NCBI GenBank assembly: GCA_964345635.1
Contig: CAYFRM010000040.1
Location: 1-63,564, forward strand
DNA: 63,564 nucleotides
Origin: WVXT01 sp964345635
Lineage (GTDB): Bacteria; UBA6262; WVXT01
Reading direction: 5' to 3'
This document shows, piece after piece, positions 1 to 6,921 of the stretch. Positions within the stretch are counted from its first letter, which is position 1; each line of letters opens with the position of its first letter. The translations under genes and the position numbers were made by a program. Below the pieces are notes generated by a model that saw nothing but the letters and a program-made list of their open reading frames with translations, was not told the DNA's origin and made no database searches.

Positions 1-21
1 CTAATTGGCAAATTATGAAGT

Positions 22-98
22 GCCCTCGTAGCTCAGATGGATAGAGCAGCGGTTTCCTAAACCGCGTGTCGGGCGTTCGAATCGTCCCGGGGGCACCA
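22..98 (+). tRNA. tRNA-Arg (anticodon CCT)
   Basis: A full cloverleaf can be folded: acceptor GCCCTCG with CGGGGGC, D arm GCTC/GAGC, anticodon stem GCGGT/ACCGC with loop TTCCTAA giving anticodon CCT (reads AGG), T arm GGGCG-TTCGAAT-CGTCC, discriminator A and an encoded CCA at 96-98. It ends 27 nt before the PHP gene on the same strand, so the two may share a transcript. Confidence 0.95.
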
Positions 99-125
99 GA
101 AAAACCTTGTCTGTTAGAATTTTAA

Positions 126-782
126 ATGATTGACCTTCACACGCATTCATTTTTTTCTGATGGTTCGTTAATTCCTTCGGAACTCGTCTTCCGCGCCAAG
201 AATAAGGGTTACGAAGCAATAGCTATTACCGACCATATTGATATGTCTAATCTCAATCTCGTAATTCCGGAGATTGTCAAGGTCTCTTCAATTCTCACTA
301 TTGAATATGAAATAGAGGTTCTTCCGGGAGCGGAACTGACTTATGTTCCTCCTAATTTGATCCCCCGGGTTGTTGAGGAATGTAGAGCGCTGGGAGCAAA
401 AATTATCCTGGTGCACGGAGAAACCACTGTTGAACCTGTGCCCCCGGGCACAAACCGGGCTGCCCTGGAAAGCAGAATAGATATACTTTCCCATCCGGGA
501 AAGATAAGTAGCGAGGAAGTAGACCTGGCAAAGGAAAACAACGTGCTCCTGGAAATTACTTCCCGCCAGGGACACTCTTTAACTAATGAACACGTGGGGA
601 GCCTGGCGAAGAAGAGGGAAGCAAACTTAATTCTTAACACTGATACGCACGAACCGGAGGACTTGATTACTGACGAGCAGGCTTTGGAAGTGGTTAACAA
701 AGCAGGAATGGCGAAGGCAGATCTGGATCTTATGTGGAAAAACGCCAGGTCATTAATTAGCAAAGCACTTAGAGGAGCTTGA
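126..782 (+). CDS. PHP-domain phosphoesterase
   Basis: A 218-residue protein of the PHP (polymerase and histidinol phosphatase) metal-dependent phosphoesterase family. Visible metal-ligand motifs are HTHS at residues 5-8, TDH in the first third, LSHPGK near the middle and TDTHEP near the C-terminus, in the usual order and at the usual spacing for the short, single-domain members. PHP proteins hydrolyse phosphate esters with two or three bound metals; the substrate cannot be read from the sequence and histidinol phosphate is only one option, since no other histidine gene is adjacent. No good ribosome-binding site precedes the ATG. The stop codon abuts the ATG of the TPR gene, so the two are probably cotranslated. 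Confidence 0.85.
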   Translation: MIDLHTHSFFSDGSLIPSELVFRAKNKGYEAIAITDHIDMSNLNLVIPEIVKVSSILTIEYEIEVLPGAELTYVPPNLIPRVVEECRALGAKIILVHGETTVEPVPPGTNRAALESRIDILSHPGKISSEEVDLAKENNVLLEITSRQGHSLTNEHVGSLAKKREANLILNTDTHEPEDLITDEQALEVVNKAGMAKADLDLMWKNARSLISKALRGA

Positions 783-1448
783 ATGCCTCGTAGATGGGTA
801 AAAGAAGAGCTTAAAAGGGACCGTTTAGCAAGCTGGGTGGAGAAGTCGGTTAACTGGGTCAATGAGAATAAAGAGAACGCTATAATTGGCGGAATAGTTA
901 TCCTCGCCATAGCAATCTTTATTCCTTTCTCATTGTCTCGCCGGGCCAGGATGAACGAACAGGCATATAGCCTTCTGGCGAGAGGGCAACAGGAAGCTTT
1001 TAATAATCAGCTGGATAAGGCTATCTCTTTCTATGACCAGGCATTGAGACACTCTGGCTCAAAGGCGATCCCCTTAGTTCTTCTGTATAAAGGTAATACT
1101 CTTTATAAAATGGAGAAGTATAGCGAAGCTACATCTGTTTACAGAAGATACCTGAATAAATACGAAACCAGAAAGTTCACTCCCGAAGTCCTGATAAGCC
1201 TGGGCAATAGTCTGGAACAGGAAGGTAAGTTTGAGGAAGCTAAAGAAATTTACCGGAAATTTCTAGACGGGTTTCCGGACCATTATCTTTCGCCGGGGAT
1301 CTACCAGGGGCTGGGAAGATGCTATGAGAAACTGGGACAGAAAGACGAGGCAATTAGAACGTACCAGCAGATTTCCCAATTCTACTCCGGCACGGTCTGG
1401 CAAGATATGGCTGAGGCGAAAATAAAAGCGTTGTCGCCTGCGCCGTGA
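783..1448 (+). CDS. TPR membrane-anchored protein
   Basis: A 221-residue protein with a basic, amphipathic N-terminus, a single hydrophobic segment at about residues 37-57, and then at least three tetratricopeptide repeats covering roughly residues 63-210 (recurring A..Y..AL and EA...Y..F patterns). The layout resembles YfgM or YbgF-like periplasmic TPR scaffolds: short cytoplasmic tail, one anchor, solvent-exposed repeats. It starts directly at the stop of the PHP gene (TGA then ATG). The next gene has its own ribosome-binding site 120 nt on. A partner-binding role at the inner membrane is an inference from architecture only. Confidence 0.8.
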   Translation: MPRRWVKEELKRDRLASWVEKSVNWVNENKENAIIGGIVILAIAIFIPFSLSRRARMNEQAYSLLARGQQEAFNNQLDKAISFYDQALRHSGSKAIPLVLLYKGNTLYKMEKYSEATSVYRRYLNKYETRKFTPEVLISLGNSLEQEGKFEEAKEIYRKFLDGFPDHYLSPGIYQGLGRCYEKLGQKDEAIRTYQQISQFYSGTVWQDMAEAKIKALSPAP

Positions 1449-1495
1449 ATGCAACATAAGTTAGATTTTTCCGAGAGGAGAATTCAAGTTTTTTC

Positions 1496-1522
1496 TTGAC
1501 TTTTTCCTCTTTTTCTTATAAG
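1496..1522 (+). promoter_or_regulatory. possible sigma70 promoter for porin gene
   Basis: TTGACT at 1496-1501 is followed by TATAAG at 1517-1522 with a 15-nt spacer, or by TATCCT at 1524-1529 with 22 nt. Neither spacer is ideal. The hexamers lie in the only sizeable gap of this operon, upstream of the signal-peptide protein, where an internal promoter would make sense. Confidence 0.35.
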
Positions 1523-1566
1523 GTATCCTAAAATATATACCGTCATTGCGAACAAGGAGAGAGTGT

Positions 1567-2748
1567 GTGAAACGAACAATTATACCGGTTCTTCTGATGA
1601 CTCTTATCCTTTACATACTTCCCCGGATTGGTCTTGCCGGCGTGAGAGTGGGAGAAGAGGTGAGGATAAGAATGGTCCCGGTAAGCAATGAAGACGAGAG
1701 TTACGTCTATCAGAGGACGAGATTATTGATGGAAGGAGTATTGGCAGAGGGAGTTACCATCGGGATAAAGGTACAATCGAGAGGCTTCTGGGGCGTGGAT
1801 AGTTCCACAGTAACCATCGAGGGATTAACGCGCCGGAACATGTTGCCCTGGATTGAAAATGCCTACTTAAAAGCTGATGAATTATTTGGCCTTCCGTTGT
1901 ACCTGGCTCTGGGAAGACAGCCCCTGTTATACGGAGACGGGTTATTGGTAGATGATAACGCGTCAGGTTACGATGCCATTAAATTATCGGGCATCCTGCC
2001 CTGGCAGGTCGATTGCGAACTAATCATGCTAAAACCGACAGAGGCCAGCGGGGTTAGCCCTGATAACTGGAAAGAGAATAACGCTTACGGACTATTCGTT
2101 AAGAGAAAGTGGAAAAGGATTACTCCTCAGGTTTCTGGTTTCTGGCAGAGAGATCGAACTATCGGTGTGGAGAAGAACTTTCTCGGTTTCCATGTCAACG
2201 GAAGACTGGGAAAGGAAGTAGATTATCGGGGTGGACTAATACTTCAATCGGGAAAGGGGGGAGGAAGGGATTATAAAGGTGTGGCTTATATATTAGGCGG
2301 AGACTTTGAAGCCGATACGCGATTTGGTAAAGGCATGCTTGCCTGTGAATATCTCGCGGGCAGCGGAGAAATAACACCGATTACGGGAAAAGATGAAAAT
2401 TTCTTTTCCGACTACGCTCACCTGTCCGAGGAAGATTACGGGGAGTATTACTTAGAGAATAGAAGCGTGGTGAGGCAGGGAGATACGGATTATGCAATTA
2501 CTAACTTGAAACTATTTAAATTGGGATTGGCTGTATTTCCCCTGCCGGAATTGAAAACCGGACTCAACTATTATATATACAATTCTTATAGTCCCAAGGG
2601 CTCCATCGGAGATGAGGTAGACATCTCCGTTAAGTACTATTATTCAGAAAATCTTTCATTCCGCCTGGTGTATGGCATATTTATGGCGGGAAAGATTGCT
2701 GAGGATAGCGCGAATAAAGTTCTGGGGGAGGTGATGGTAAAATTTTAG
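1567..2748 (+). CDS. alginate-export-type outer-membrane barrel protein
   Basis: The chosen start is GTG 1567, because AGGAGA at 1555-1560 sits 6 nt ahead of it and because it begins a clean signal peptide (MKRTIIP, a hydrophobic core, cleavage near GLAG). A TTG 21 nt upstream is the longer alternative. The mature part of about 370 residues is rich in alternating beta strands. It contains the stretch GRQPLLYGDG followed by DN..GYDAIK, the hallmark of the alginate_export porin family (PF13372), known as large outer-membrane beta-barrels that pass anionic polysaccharide. The C-terminus ends in an aromatic residue, as expected for barrel insertion. Together with the GH57 enzyme downstream it suggests glycan traffic, although the substrate is unknown. 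Confidence 0.75.
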   Translation: MKRTIIPVLLMTLILYILPRIGLAGVRVGEEVRIRMVPVSNEDESYVYQRTRLLMEGVLAEGVTIGIKVQSRGFWGVDSSTVTIEGLTRRNMLPWIENAYLKADELFGLPLYLALGRQPLLYGDGLLVDDNASGYDAIKLSGILPWQVDCELIMLKPTEASGVSPDNWKENNAYGLFVKRKWKRITPQVSGFWQRDRTIGVEKNFLGFHVNGRLGKEVDYRGGLILQSGKGGGRDYKGVAYILGGDFEADTRFGKGMLACEYLAGSGEITPITGKDENFFSDYAHLSEEDYGEYYLENRSVVRQGDTDYAITNLKLFKLGLAVFPLPELKTGLNYYIYNSYSPKGSIGDEVDISVKYYYSENLSFRLVYGIFMAGKIAEDSANKVLGEVMVKF

Positions 2749-2754
2749 TACTGG

Positions 2755-2774
2755 CCACAAGATTATCCTTGTGG
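2755..2774 (+). promoter_or_regulatory. small hairpin between two barrel genes
   Basis: CCACAAG (2755-2761) and CTTGTGG (2768-2774) form a perfect 7-bp stem with a 6-nt loop, 7 nt after the porin stop codon. No T-run follows, so it is not a classical terminator. It could be an mRNA processing or stabilising hairpin between the two barrel cistrons. Confidence 0.35.
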
Positions 2775-2806
2775 ATAAACGAAGGTACCAAATCAAAGGA
2801 GGTAAA

Positions 2807-3325
2807 ATGAAAAAATTAGTAATCGGTCTGGTAACATTAAGTATTCTTTTCTGCTTGCCCCTTAAGGGAGAAGCAGTTAGTCTGAAAAATAGATTGGGTG
2901 TCGGTTTTTCTGCTCTTTCACCACTGGATGGCTGGTCCTTCAGGTATTGGCTGACGGATAAATTTGCCGTGAACCCGGTTATCGGCTTTCATCTGGAGAC
3001 GGATAATAACCAATTTCTTCTGGGAGGAAGAGCCCTCTATAAAGTACAGGATGAGAAGAGTCTGAACGTATATTTGGGCGGAGAAGTCGGCGTAGATTTA
3101 AGACAGAACGCAGATGATAATTTTTCTATAGGACCCTTTGCCGGAGTAGAGTATTTTATGATGCAGCTACCCAACCTGGGTCTGGGAGCGGAAATCGGCG
3201 CCTATTATGAAAGCGCAGCTTCGGCTTTCGCCACGGCCTATGGCCGGCTCGTAGTACATTACTATTTTGGTGGCTCTGAAAAGGCCAAAAAGCCTGCCAA
3301 AAAGAAGAGTAGTAAAAAGAAGTAA
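2807..3325 (+). CDS. secreted small beta-barrel protein, Lys-rich tail
   Basis: The start is ATG 2807, with AGGAGG at 2797-2802; the 12 codons upstream are unlikely to be translated. The 172-residue product has a signal peptide (MKKLVIGLV..., cleavage near GEAV), about 135 residues of alternating amphipathic strands resembling small outer-membrane barrels, and a final tail of about 15 residues dominated by Lys, Ala and Ser. I recognise no specific family. The basic tail after a barrel is odd because it would follow the last strand; it could face the periplasm and touch peptidoglycan or LPS. It lies between a porin-like gene and GH57, with a 2-nt gap to the latter. Confidence 0.65.
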   Translation: MKKLVIGLVTLSILFCLPLKGEAVSLKNRLGVGFSALSPLDGWSFRYWLTDKFAVNPVIGFHLETDNNQFLLGGRALYKVQDEKSLNVYLGGEVGVDLRQNADDNFSIGPFAGVEYFMMQLPNLGLGAEIGAYYESAASAFATAYGRLVVHYYFGGSEKAKKPAKKKSSKKK

Positions 3326-3327
3326 GA

Positions 3328-5529
3328 ATGCCTCAAAATAATGTTCTCCATATTTCCTTCTTATGGCATATGCACCAGCCATATTATAAGGACCTCCTGG
3401 AAAATAGATTTGTCCTTCCCTGGGTAAGGCTCCACGCGATCAAGGACTACTATGATATGGTGGCCTACCTGGACGATTTTCCCAAGATTCATCTAAATTT
3501 CAATCTTGTTCCTTCCCTGATAGACCAGATAAACGATTACGCCCAGAACAATATAACCGACCAGTATCTGGACGTCACTTTGAAACCGGCCAATAAACTG
3601 TCCCCGGAAGAGAGAGTCTTTATTCTCCAGAACTTTTTTACGGCAAACTGGGAAAATATGATTAAGCCTTTCCCCCGTTACTGGGATCTCCTGTCCAAGA
3701 GGGGAAGGTATGTGGCCAGCAAAGAACTAAAAGATATTCAGAGAAGGTTCAGCACGTATGACTTTTTGGATTTACAGGTGCTTTTCAACTTATGTTGGAT
3801 TGACCCTTACATAAGAAGGCAGGACCGCGAACTGGGAGAATTGGAAAAGAAAGGGAAGGGATTCACCGAGGAAGACAAGAGATTGGTCATAGATAAACAA
3901 CTGGGAATTATGAAGAAAATCATCGGCAAGTATAGAGAAAAACAGGAACAGGGACAGATTGAAATTTCGGTTACTCCTTACTACCATCCCATCTTGCCTC
4001 TATTGGTTGACGTTGAGGCGGCAAAGATGGCCACTCCCGAAATCGCCCTGCCCAGAGAAGAGTTTCGCCACCAAGAAGATGCCAAGACTCAGATTGAACT
4101 GGCGGTGGCCTGTTACGAAAAATTCTTCGGCCGAAGACCAAAGGGAATGTGGCCCGCCGAGGGTGCGGTTTCAGAAGCAATCGTGCCTTTAATTTCCCGT
4201 GCAGGCATAGACTGGATTGCCACTGACGAGGATATTTTAGCATCTTCAATAGGCGATTCTGCCCACAAGGCGGATATACTCTACAAACCGTATCGGTTTA
4301 ACGTGGACAGTAGTTCGGTGAGAATTGTTTTCCGAAATAGGAAACTATCCGACCTGGTTGGTTTCACCTATGCCAGGGTCCCGCCTAATGAGGCAGTGAG
4401 ACATTTTACCGAGGAACTTCACAATATTCATAAGAGAGTAAGCCACTTCCCCGGGCCCCATCTGGTGACCATTATACTCGACGGAGAGAACTGCTGGGAG
4501 TATTATAAGAACGATGGATGGGATTTTCTCAAAGTACTTTATCAAGCGTTAAGTGATGATCCGTTATTAGAATCGACAACGATCGGTAAATTCATAGAAA
4601 ATTACCCGCAGCCTGTCTCCCTGCCCAGATTATGGAGCGGCTCCTGGATAAACGGCAATTTTGGCGTGTGGATCGGACACGAGGAGGATAATCTCTCCTG
4701 GGATTATCTCGCCAGGACGCGCAAAATGTTGGCCCATTTCGAAAAAAGACACCCCGAAAAACAGCCGCAGGAGATACAGAAAGCCAAAGAGGGAATATAT
4801 ATTGCCGAAGGCAGCGACTGGAACTGGTGGTACGGAGACGAACATCGCTCTGCCAATAATGTTGCTTTCGATAATCTTTATCGAAAGCACCTGATGAACG
4901 TTTATACTTCCCTCGGTGAAAGAGTGCCGGACTGGCTGCACATTGCCATTTCCGGCCTTGAGAAGCCCTGCCCCAAACGCGAACCCGCTGATTTCATAAA
5001 CCCTATATTGGACGGTGAAGTAACCGATTATTTCGAATGGCAGGGCGCGGGACAATACGATGTCTCCGAGACGATAGGGCCGATGCATCGTCGGGGAAAC
5101 ATTGTCAAGAGTTTCTACTATGGATTCGACCTGAACAATCTGTATCTGCGCATCGACGCGAATATGGAACTGTCCTATGAAAATTTAAAAGACCTCACAA
5201 TAAAAATCAATTTCTTTAAGGATTCGCCCCAACAGGCGAGAATTCAAATGGTCCGGAAGGGAAATCTTGCTCTTTCTCTTTTTGATATAGTCCAGGTAGA
5301 GCACAGGGAGAATTATCAAAAGTTGAAAGATTTGACTTCTGTAAGCTGCAAGAAAATTATAGAATTGAGTATACCTTTCGTCGATTTGAGAGCCAAAGTC
5401 GACCAGGCAATAGAGATTGTAGTCGTTTTGGAGCGTAACGACGTGGAACTGGAAAGATGGCCTTCGCACGGCACGATAAGTTTTTTTGTACCGGGAGAAG
5501 ATTTTTCGCTCCGCTACTGGTCGGTTTGA
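3328..5529 (+). CDS. glycoside hydrolase family 57 protein
   Basis: A 733-residue GH57 protein. Conserved regions visible in order: HMHQPYY at 14-20; EISVTPYYHPILPLL at about 212-226; GMWPAEG at 273-279, where E278 is the likely nucleophile; and ILDGEN at 383-388, where D385 is the likely acid/base. From about residue 540 a beta-rich domain follows that looks like a carbohydrate-binding or DOMON-like sandwich. GH57 enzymes are retaining alpha-glucan-active enzymes (amylase, 4-alpha-glucanotransferase, branching enzyme); which reaction applies here cannot be decided. No signal peptide is visible, so it is cytoplasmic and probably acts on stored or imported glucan. It starts 2 nt after the small barrel gene. 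Confidence 0.88.
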   Translation: MPQNNVLHISFLWHMHQPYYKDLLENRFVLPWVRLHAIKDYYDMVAYLDDFPKIHLNFNLVPSLIDQINDYAQNNITDQYLDVTLKPANKLSPEERVFILQNFFTANWENMIKPFPRYWDLLSKRGRYVASKELKDIQRRFSTYDFLDLQVLFNLCWIDPYIRRQDRELGELEKKGKGFTEEDKRLVIDKQLGIMKKIIGKYREKQEQGQIEISVTPYYHPILPLLVDVEAAKMATPEIALPREEFRHQEDAKTQIELAVACYEKFFGRRPKGMWPAEGAVSEAIVPLISRAGIDWIATDEDILASSIGDSAHKADILYKPYRFNVDSSSVRIVFRNRKLSDLVGFTYARVPPNEAVRHFTEELHNIHKRVSHFPGPHLVTIILDGENCWEYYKNDGWDFLKVLYQALSDDPLLESTTIGKFIENYPQPVSLPRLWSGSWINGNFGVWIGHEEDNLSWDYLARTRKMLAHFEKRHPEKQPQEIQKAKEGIYIAEGSDWNWWYGDEHRSANNVAFDNLYRKHLMNVYTSLGERVPDWLHIAISGLEKPCPKREPADFINPILDGEVTDYFEWQGAGQYDVSETIGPMHRRGNIVKSFYYGFDLNNLYLRIDANMELSYENLKDLTIKINFFKDSPQQARIQMVRKGNLALSLFDIVQVEHRENYQKLKDLTSVSCKKIIELSIPFVDLRAKVDQAIEIVVVLERNDVELERWPSHGTISFFVPGEDFSLRYWSV

Positions 5530-5592
5530 AATCTGTAATCTGTAATCTGTAATTTGTAATCTGTAATCTGTAATCTGTAATTTCAAATTTGT
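5530..5592 (+). repeat. tandem heptamer repeat (AATCTGT)n
   Basis: Seven consecutive 7-bp units at 5530-5578, six AATCTGT and one AATTTGT, then degenerate AATTTCA and AATTTGT units to 5592. The array begins right at the GH57 stop codon. The same word, in both orientations, reappears at 8623-8655 and at 14084-14099, always at the 3' end of a gene. Confidence 0.85.
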
Positions 5593-5615
5593 AGTGTAGG
5601 GCTTTATGCCCGTAA
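5591..5615 (+). repeat. dispersed repeat half-site (GTAGTGTAGGGC family)
   Basis: Starts GTAGTGTAGGGC. It matches the reverse complement of 38281-38305 at 22 of 25 positions, and its first 12 bases also match the outer arm of the palindromic element at 60110-60192. It may be the remnant of a larger palindromic unit that has lost its partner arm. Confidence 0.6.
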
Positions 5616-5634
5616 AGTTAAGGAGGTGAGAATT

Positions 5635-5835
5635 ATGTCAAGTTTGGCCTTCTGGCTTGTCTTGATCCTTCTGGCAATACTCGTGATCATCGCCGTGGTA
5701 TTGGCTCTCAAAGAGTTCCGAAAGAACAAGAAAATTGGCAGTCTACTTGTCAATTACATCCTTTTAGTCGTGCTCGCGATAATCCTGCTGAAACTACTGT
5801 TCGCTGTTTCTACCCTTATGGCACTCCATTTTTAA
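5635..5835 (+). CDS. small two-helix membrane protein
   Basis: ATG 5635 is preceded by AGGAGG at 5621-5626, a strong site with 8-nt spacing, so this short reading frame is very likely translated. The 66-residue product has two hydrophobic helices, about residues 4-24 and 39-62, separated by a basic loop (KEFRKNKKIG). No family is recognised. It is the last gene before the intrinsic terminator at 5873. A helper or stress-type small membrane protein is possible but unproven. Confidence 0.7.
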   Translation: MSSLAFWLVLILLAILVIIAVVLALKEFRKNKKIGSLLVNYILLVVLAIILLKLLFAVSTLMALHF

Positions 5836-5872
5836 GCCAAAATAACCTATTCAACAACCCATAGACCTGAAC

Positions 5873-5908
5873 AAGAGGCTAAATTTTGCGTTTTAAGGCC
5901 TCTTTTTT
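5873..5908 (+). terminator. rho-independent terminator
   Basis: AAGAGGC (5873-5879) pairs with GCCTCTT (5898-5904), and the loop can add AAA/TTT pairs. A run of six T ends at 5908. It closes the plus-strand operon after the small membrane protein. Confidence 0.8.
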
Positions 5909-6026
5909 GGAAAAGCATGTTACAGGTTCCTGTCTTCCTGTTTTTTGCGCCATTTTGGCCTGCACTATTAAAAAACGCATACACGGCGCCCCATTTCATC
6001 CCGGGACTCCACAAGTGGCTTCCACC

Positions 6027-6224
6027 ATGGAAAAAGAACTGCAACAACTCAAAGAACTCCACCGCTTCTACCTGTACCATGATTACAAGACCGGGGAAAT
6101 AGCCAGGGAGATGGGAGTCTCAAGAAGAACAGTCCAGCGCTGGTTGAGCGGAAAGTCCCGGCCCAGCGAGAAAAAGCTGAACCAGTTAGGGAAATTACTT
6201 AATAAGAAAAGACGAAAGACATAG
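6027..6224 (+). CDS. small helix-turn-helix protein
   Basis: The 65-residue product from ATG 6027 has a leucine-rich helix at 1-20, then a clear HTH (TGEIAREMGVSRRTVQRWLS at about 22-41) resembling the Xre/resolvase-like tri-helical type, and a Lys/Arg-rich C-terminal tail. It is probably a DNA-binding regulator. The ribosome-binding site is weak, and the frame is open upstream to 5886, so a longer start cannot be ruled out. It stands alone after a terminator and converges on the Cys-rich gene of the other strand. No target is evident. Confidence 0.6.
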   Translation: MEKELQQLKELHRFYLYHDYKTGEIAREMGVSRRTVQRWLSGKSRPSEKKLNQLGKLLNKKRRKT

Positions 6225-6530
6225 ACCCGCCGAAGTTTCCCGCCCTGGCTGTCGCACAAGTACATATAATCAATATTATGTTAACTTCACGATAAAACAT
6301 CCGCATTAACTAACTTATTAAGATTATAACGTATAACCATACATTACAGGCATAAACGGAACGAATTTAATAGCTTACTTTAAATTTAGCCAAAATCGGC
6401 CTGAAAATCTCCTTTCTTTAAGGAAATTTTTACTCACGGGAGAAATTATTTCTTCCTGGGAGGACTTTTCGGGAAGGTGAGAGTATTTTGTTGGGGAGAA
6501 TGAGGAGGCTTCCCCTGGTAAACAATCGGA
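6225..6530. other. AT-rich convergent intergenic gap
   Basis: About 306 bp between two convergent genes. I see no gene. The first 150 bp are very AT-rich, with small inverted repeats such as ATAAT..ATTAT near 6266-6281 and TCCTT/AAGGA near 6412-6426. No T-tract hairpin strong enough to call a terminator was found. Confidence 0.5.
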
Positions 6531-6746
6531 TTACTCGCCCAGACCTCCGGCCTTCTCCAGGCAGGTACTGCAGGATTGCAGGATCTCTTCCTTTTGCAGC
6601 TCGTACTCTTTCCTTATCCTCTGGATCATATCGGTTCTTCCAGAGGATATGGCGAAGCAGCAGGAAAGGCAGGTATTTTTATTTAATAGCGGGCACCTGA
6701 TTGTCTTCTCTACCTCTTTTTGGCAGATTGCACACTCTTCTGGCAT
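6531..6746 (-). CDS. small Cys-rich (zinc-ribbon-like) protein
   Basis: A 71-residue protein with eight cysteines at 5, 8, 18, 26, 29, 30, 59 and 62. These form CxxC pairs CAIC, CLSC and CSTC around a charged central helix (residues 36-58). The pattern suggests binding of one or two zinc ions or an Fe-S centre; no named family is recognised. A GAGGGGG ribosome-binding site precedes the ATG, and a TTGACC-N18-TAAAAT promoter lies about 45-75 nt upstream, which supports a real gene despite its size. It lies downstream of cstA on the same strand but appears to be transcribed separately. Confidence 0.65.
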   Translation of the reverse strand: MPEECAICQKEVEKTIRCPLLNKNTCLSCCFAISSGRTDMIQRIRKEYELQKEEILQSCSTCLEKAGGLGE

Positions 6747-6789
6747 AGCTTTCCCCCTCTTGGGGCCTTTTGTTTCTCGCCTCTGGAAT

Positions 6790-6819
6790 ATTTTATTATT
6801 TTACCATAAAAATGGTCAA
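6790..6819 (-). promoter_or_regulatory. sigma70 promoter with internal palindrome
   Basis: On the minus strand the -35 is TTGACC (6819-6814) and the -10 is TAAAAT (6795-6790), with an 18-nt spacer. The inverted repeat ACCAT-N4-ATGGT at 6803-6816 lies between the hexamers and could be an operator. It drives the Cys-rich gene at 6746. Confidence 0.55.
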
Positions 6820-6858
6820 AATGCACGAAAAATATGACTCTTGTATCTCTACTTGCAG

Positions 6859-6892
6859 AAAAAGTATTCACCGGGCAAGATTTCCCTCCCGG
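6859..6892 (-). terminator. possible terminator after cstA
   Basis: On the minus strand CCGGG and CCCGG (6888-6892 and 6871-6875) form a 5-bp GC stem with a 12-nt loop, followed after a few bases by five T. It lies 30 nt past the cstA stop. The stem is short, hence low confidence. Confidence 0.35.
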
Positions 6893-6921
6893 GCCGTTAA
6901 AATATAACTCGTGATGGGATT

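Noticed and set aside
341..910. 189-residue minus-strand frame opposite the PHP gene
   Set aside because: Antisense to a gene with clear metal-binding motifs; no start signals.
2807..3325. Small barrel as OmpA-like or named porin
   Set aside because: Beta pattern and signal peptide are visible but no family-specific motif, so it was left unnamed.
5530..5592. Short repeats that might suggest CRISPR
   Set aside because: Units are 7 bp and contiguous, without spacers, and no cas genes are present.
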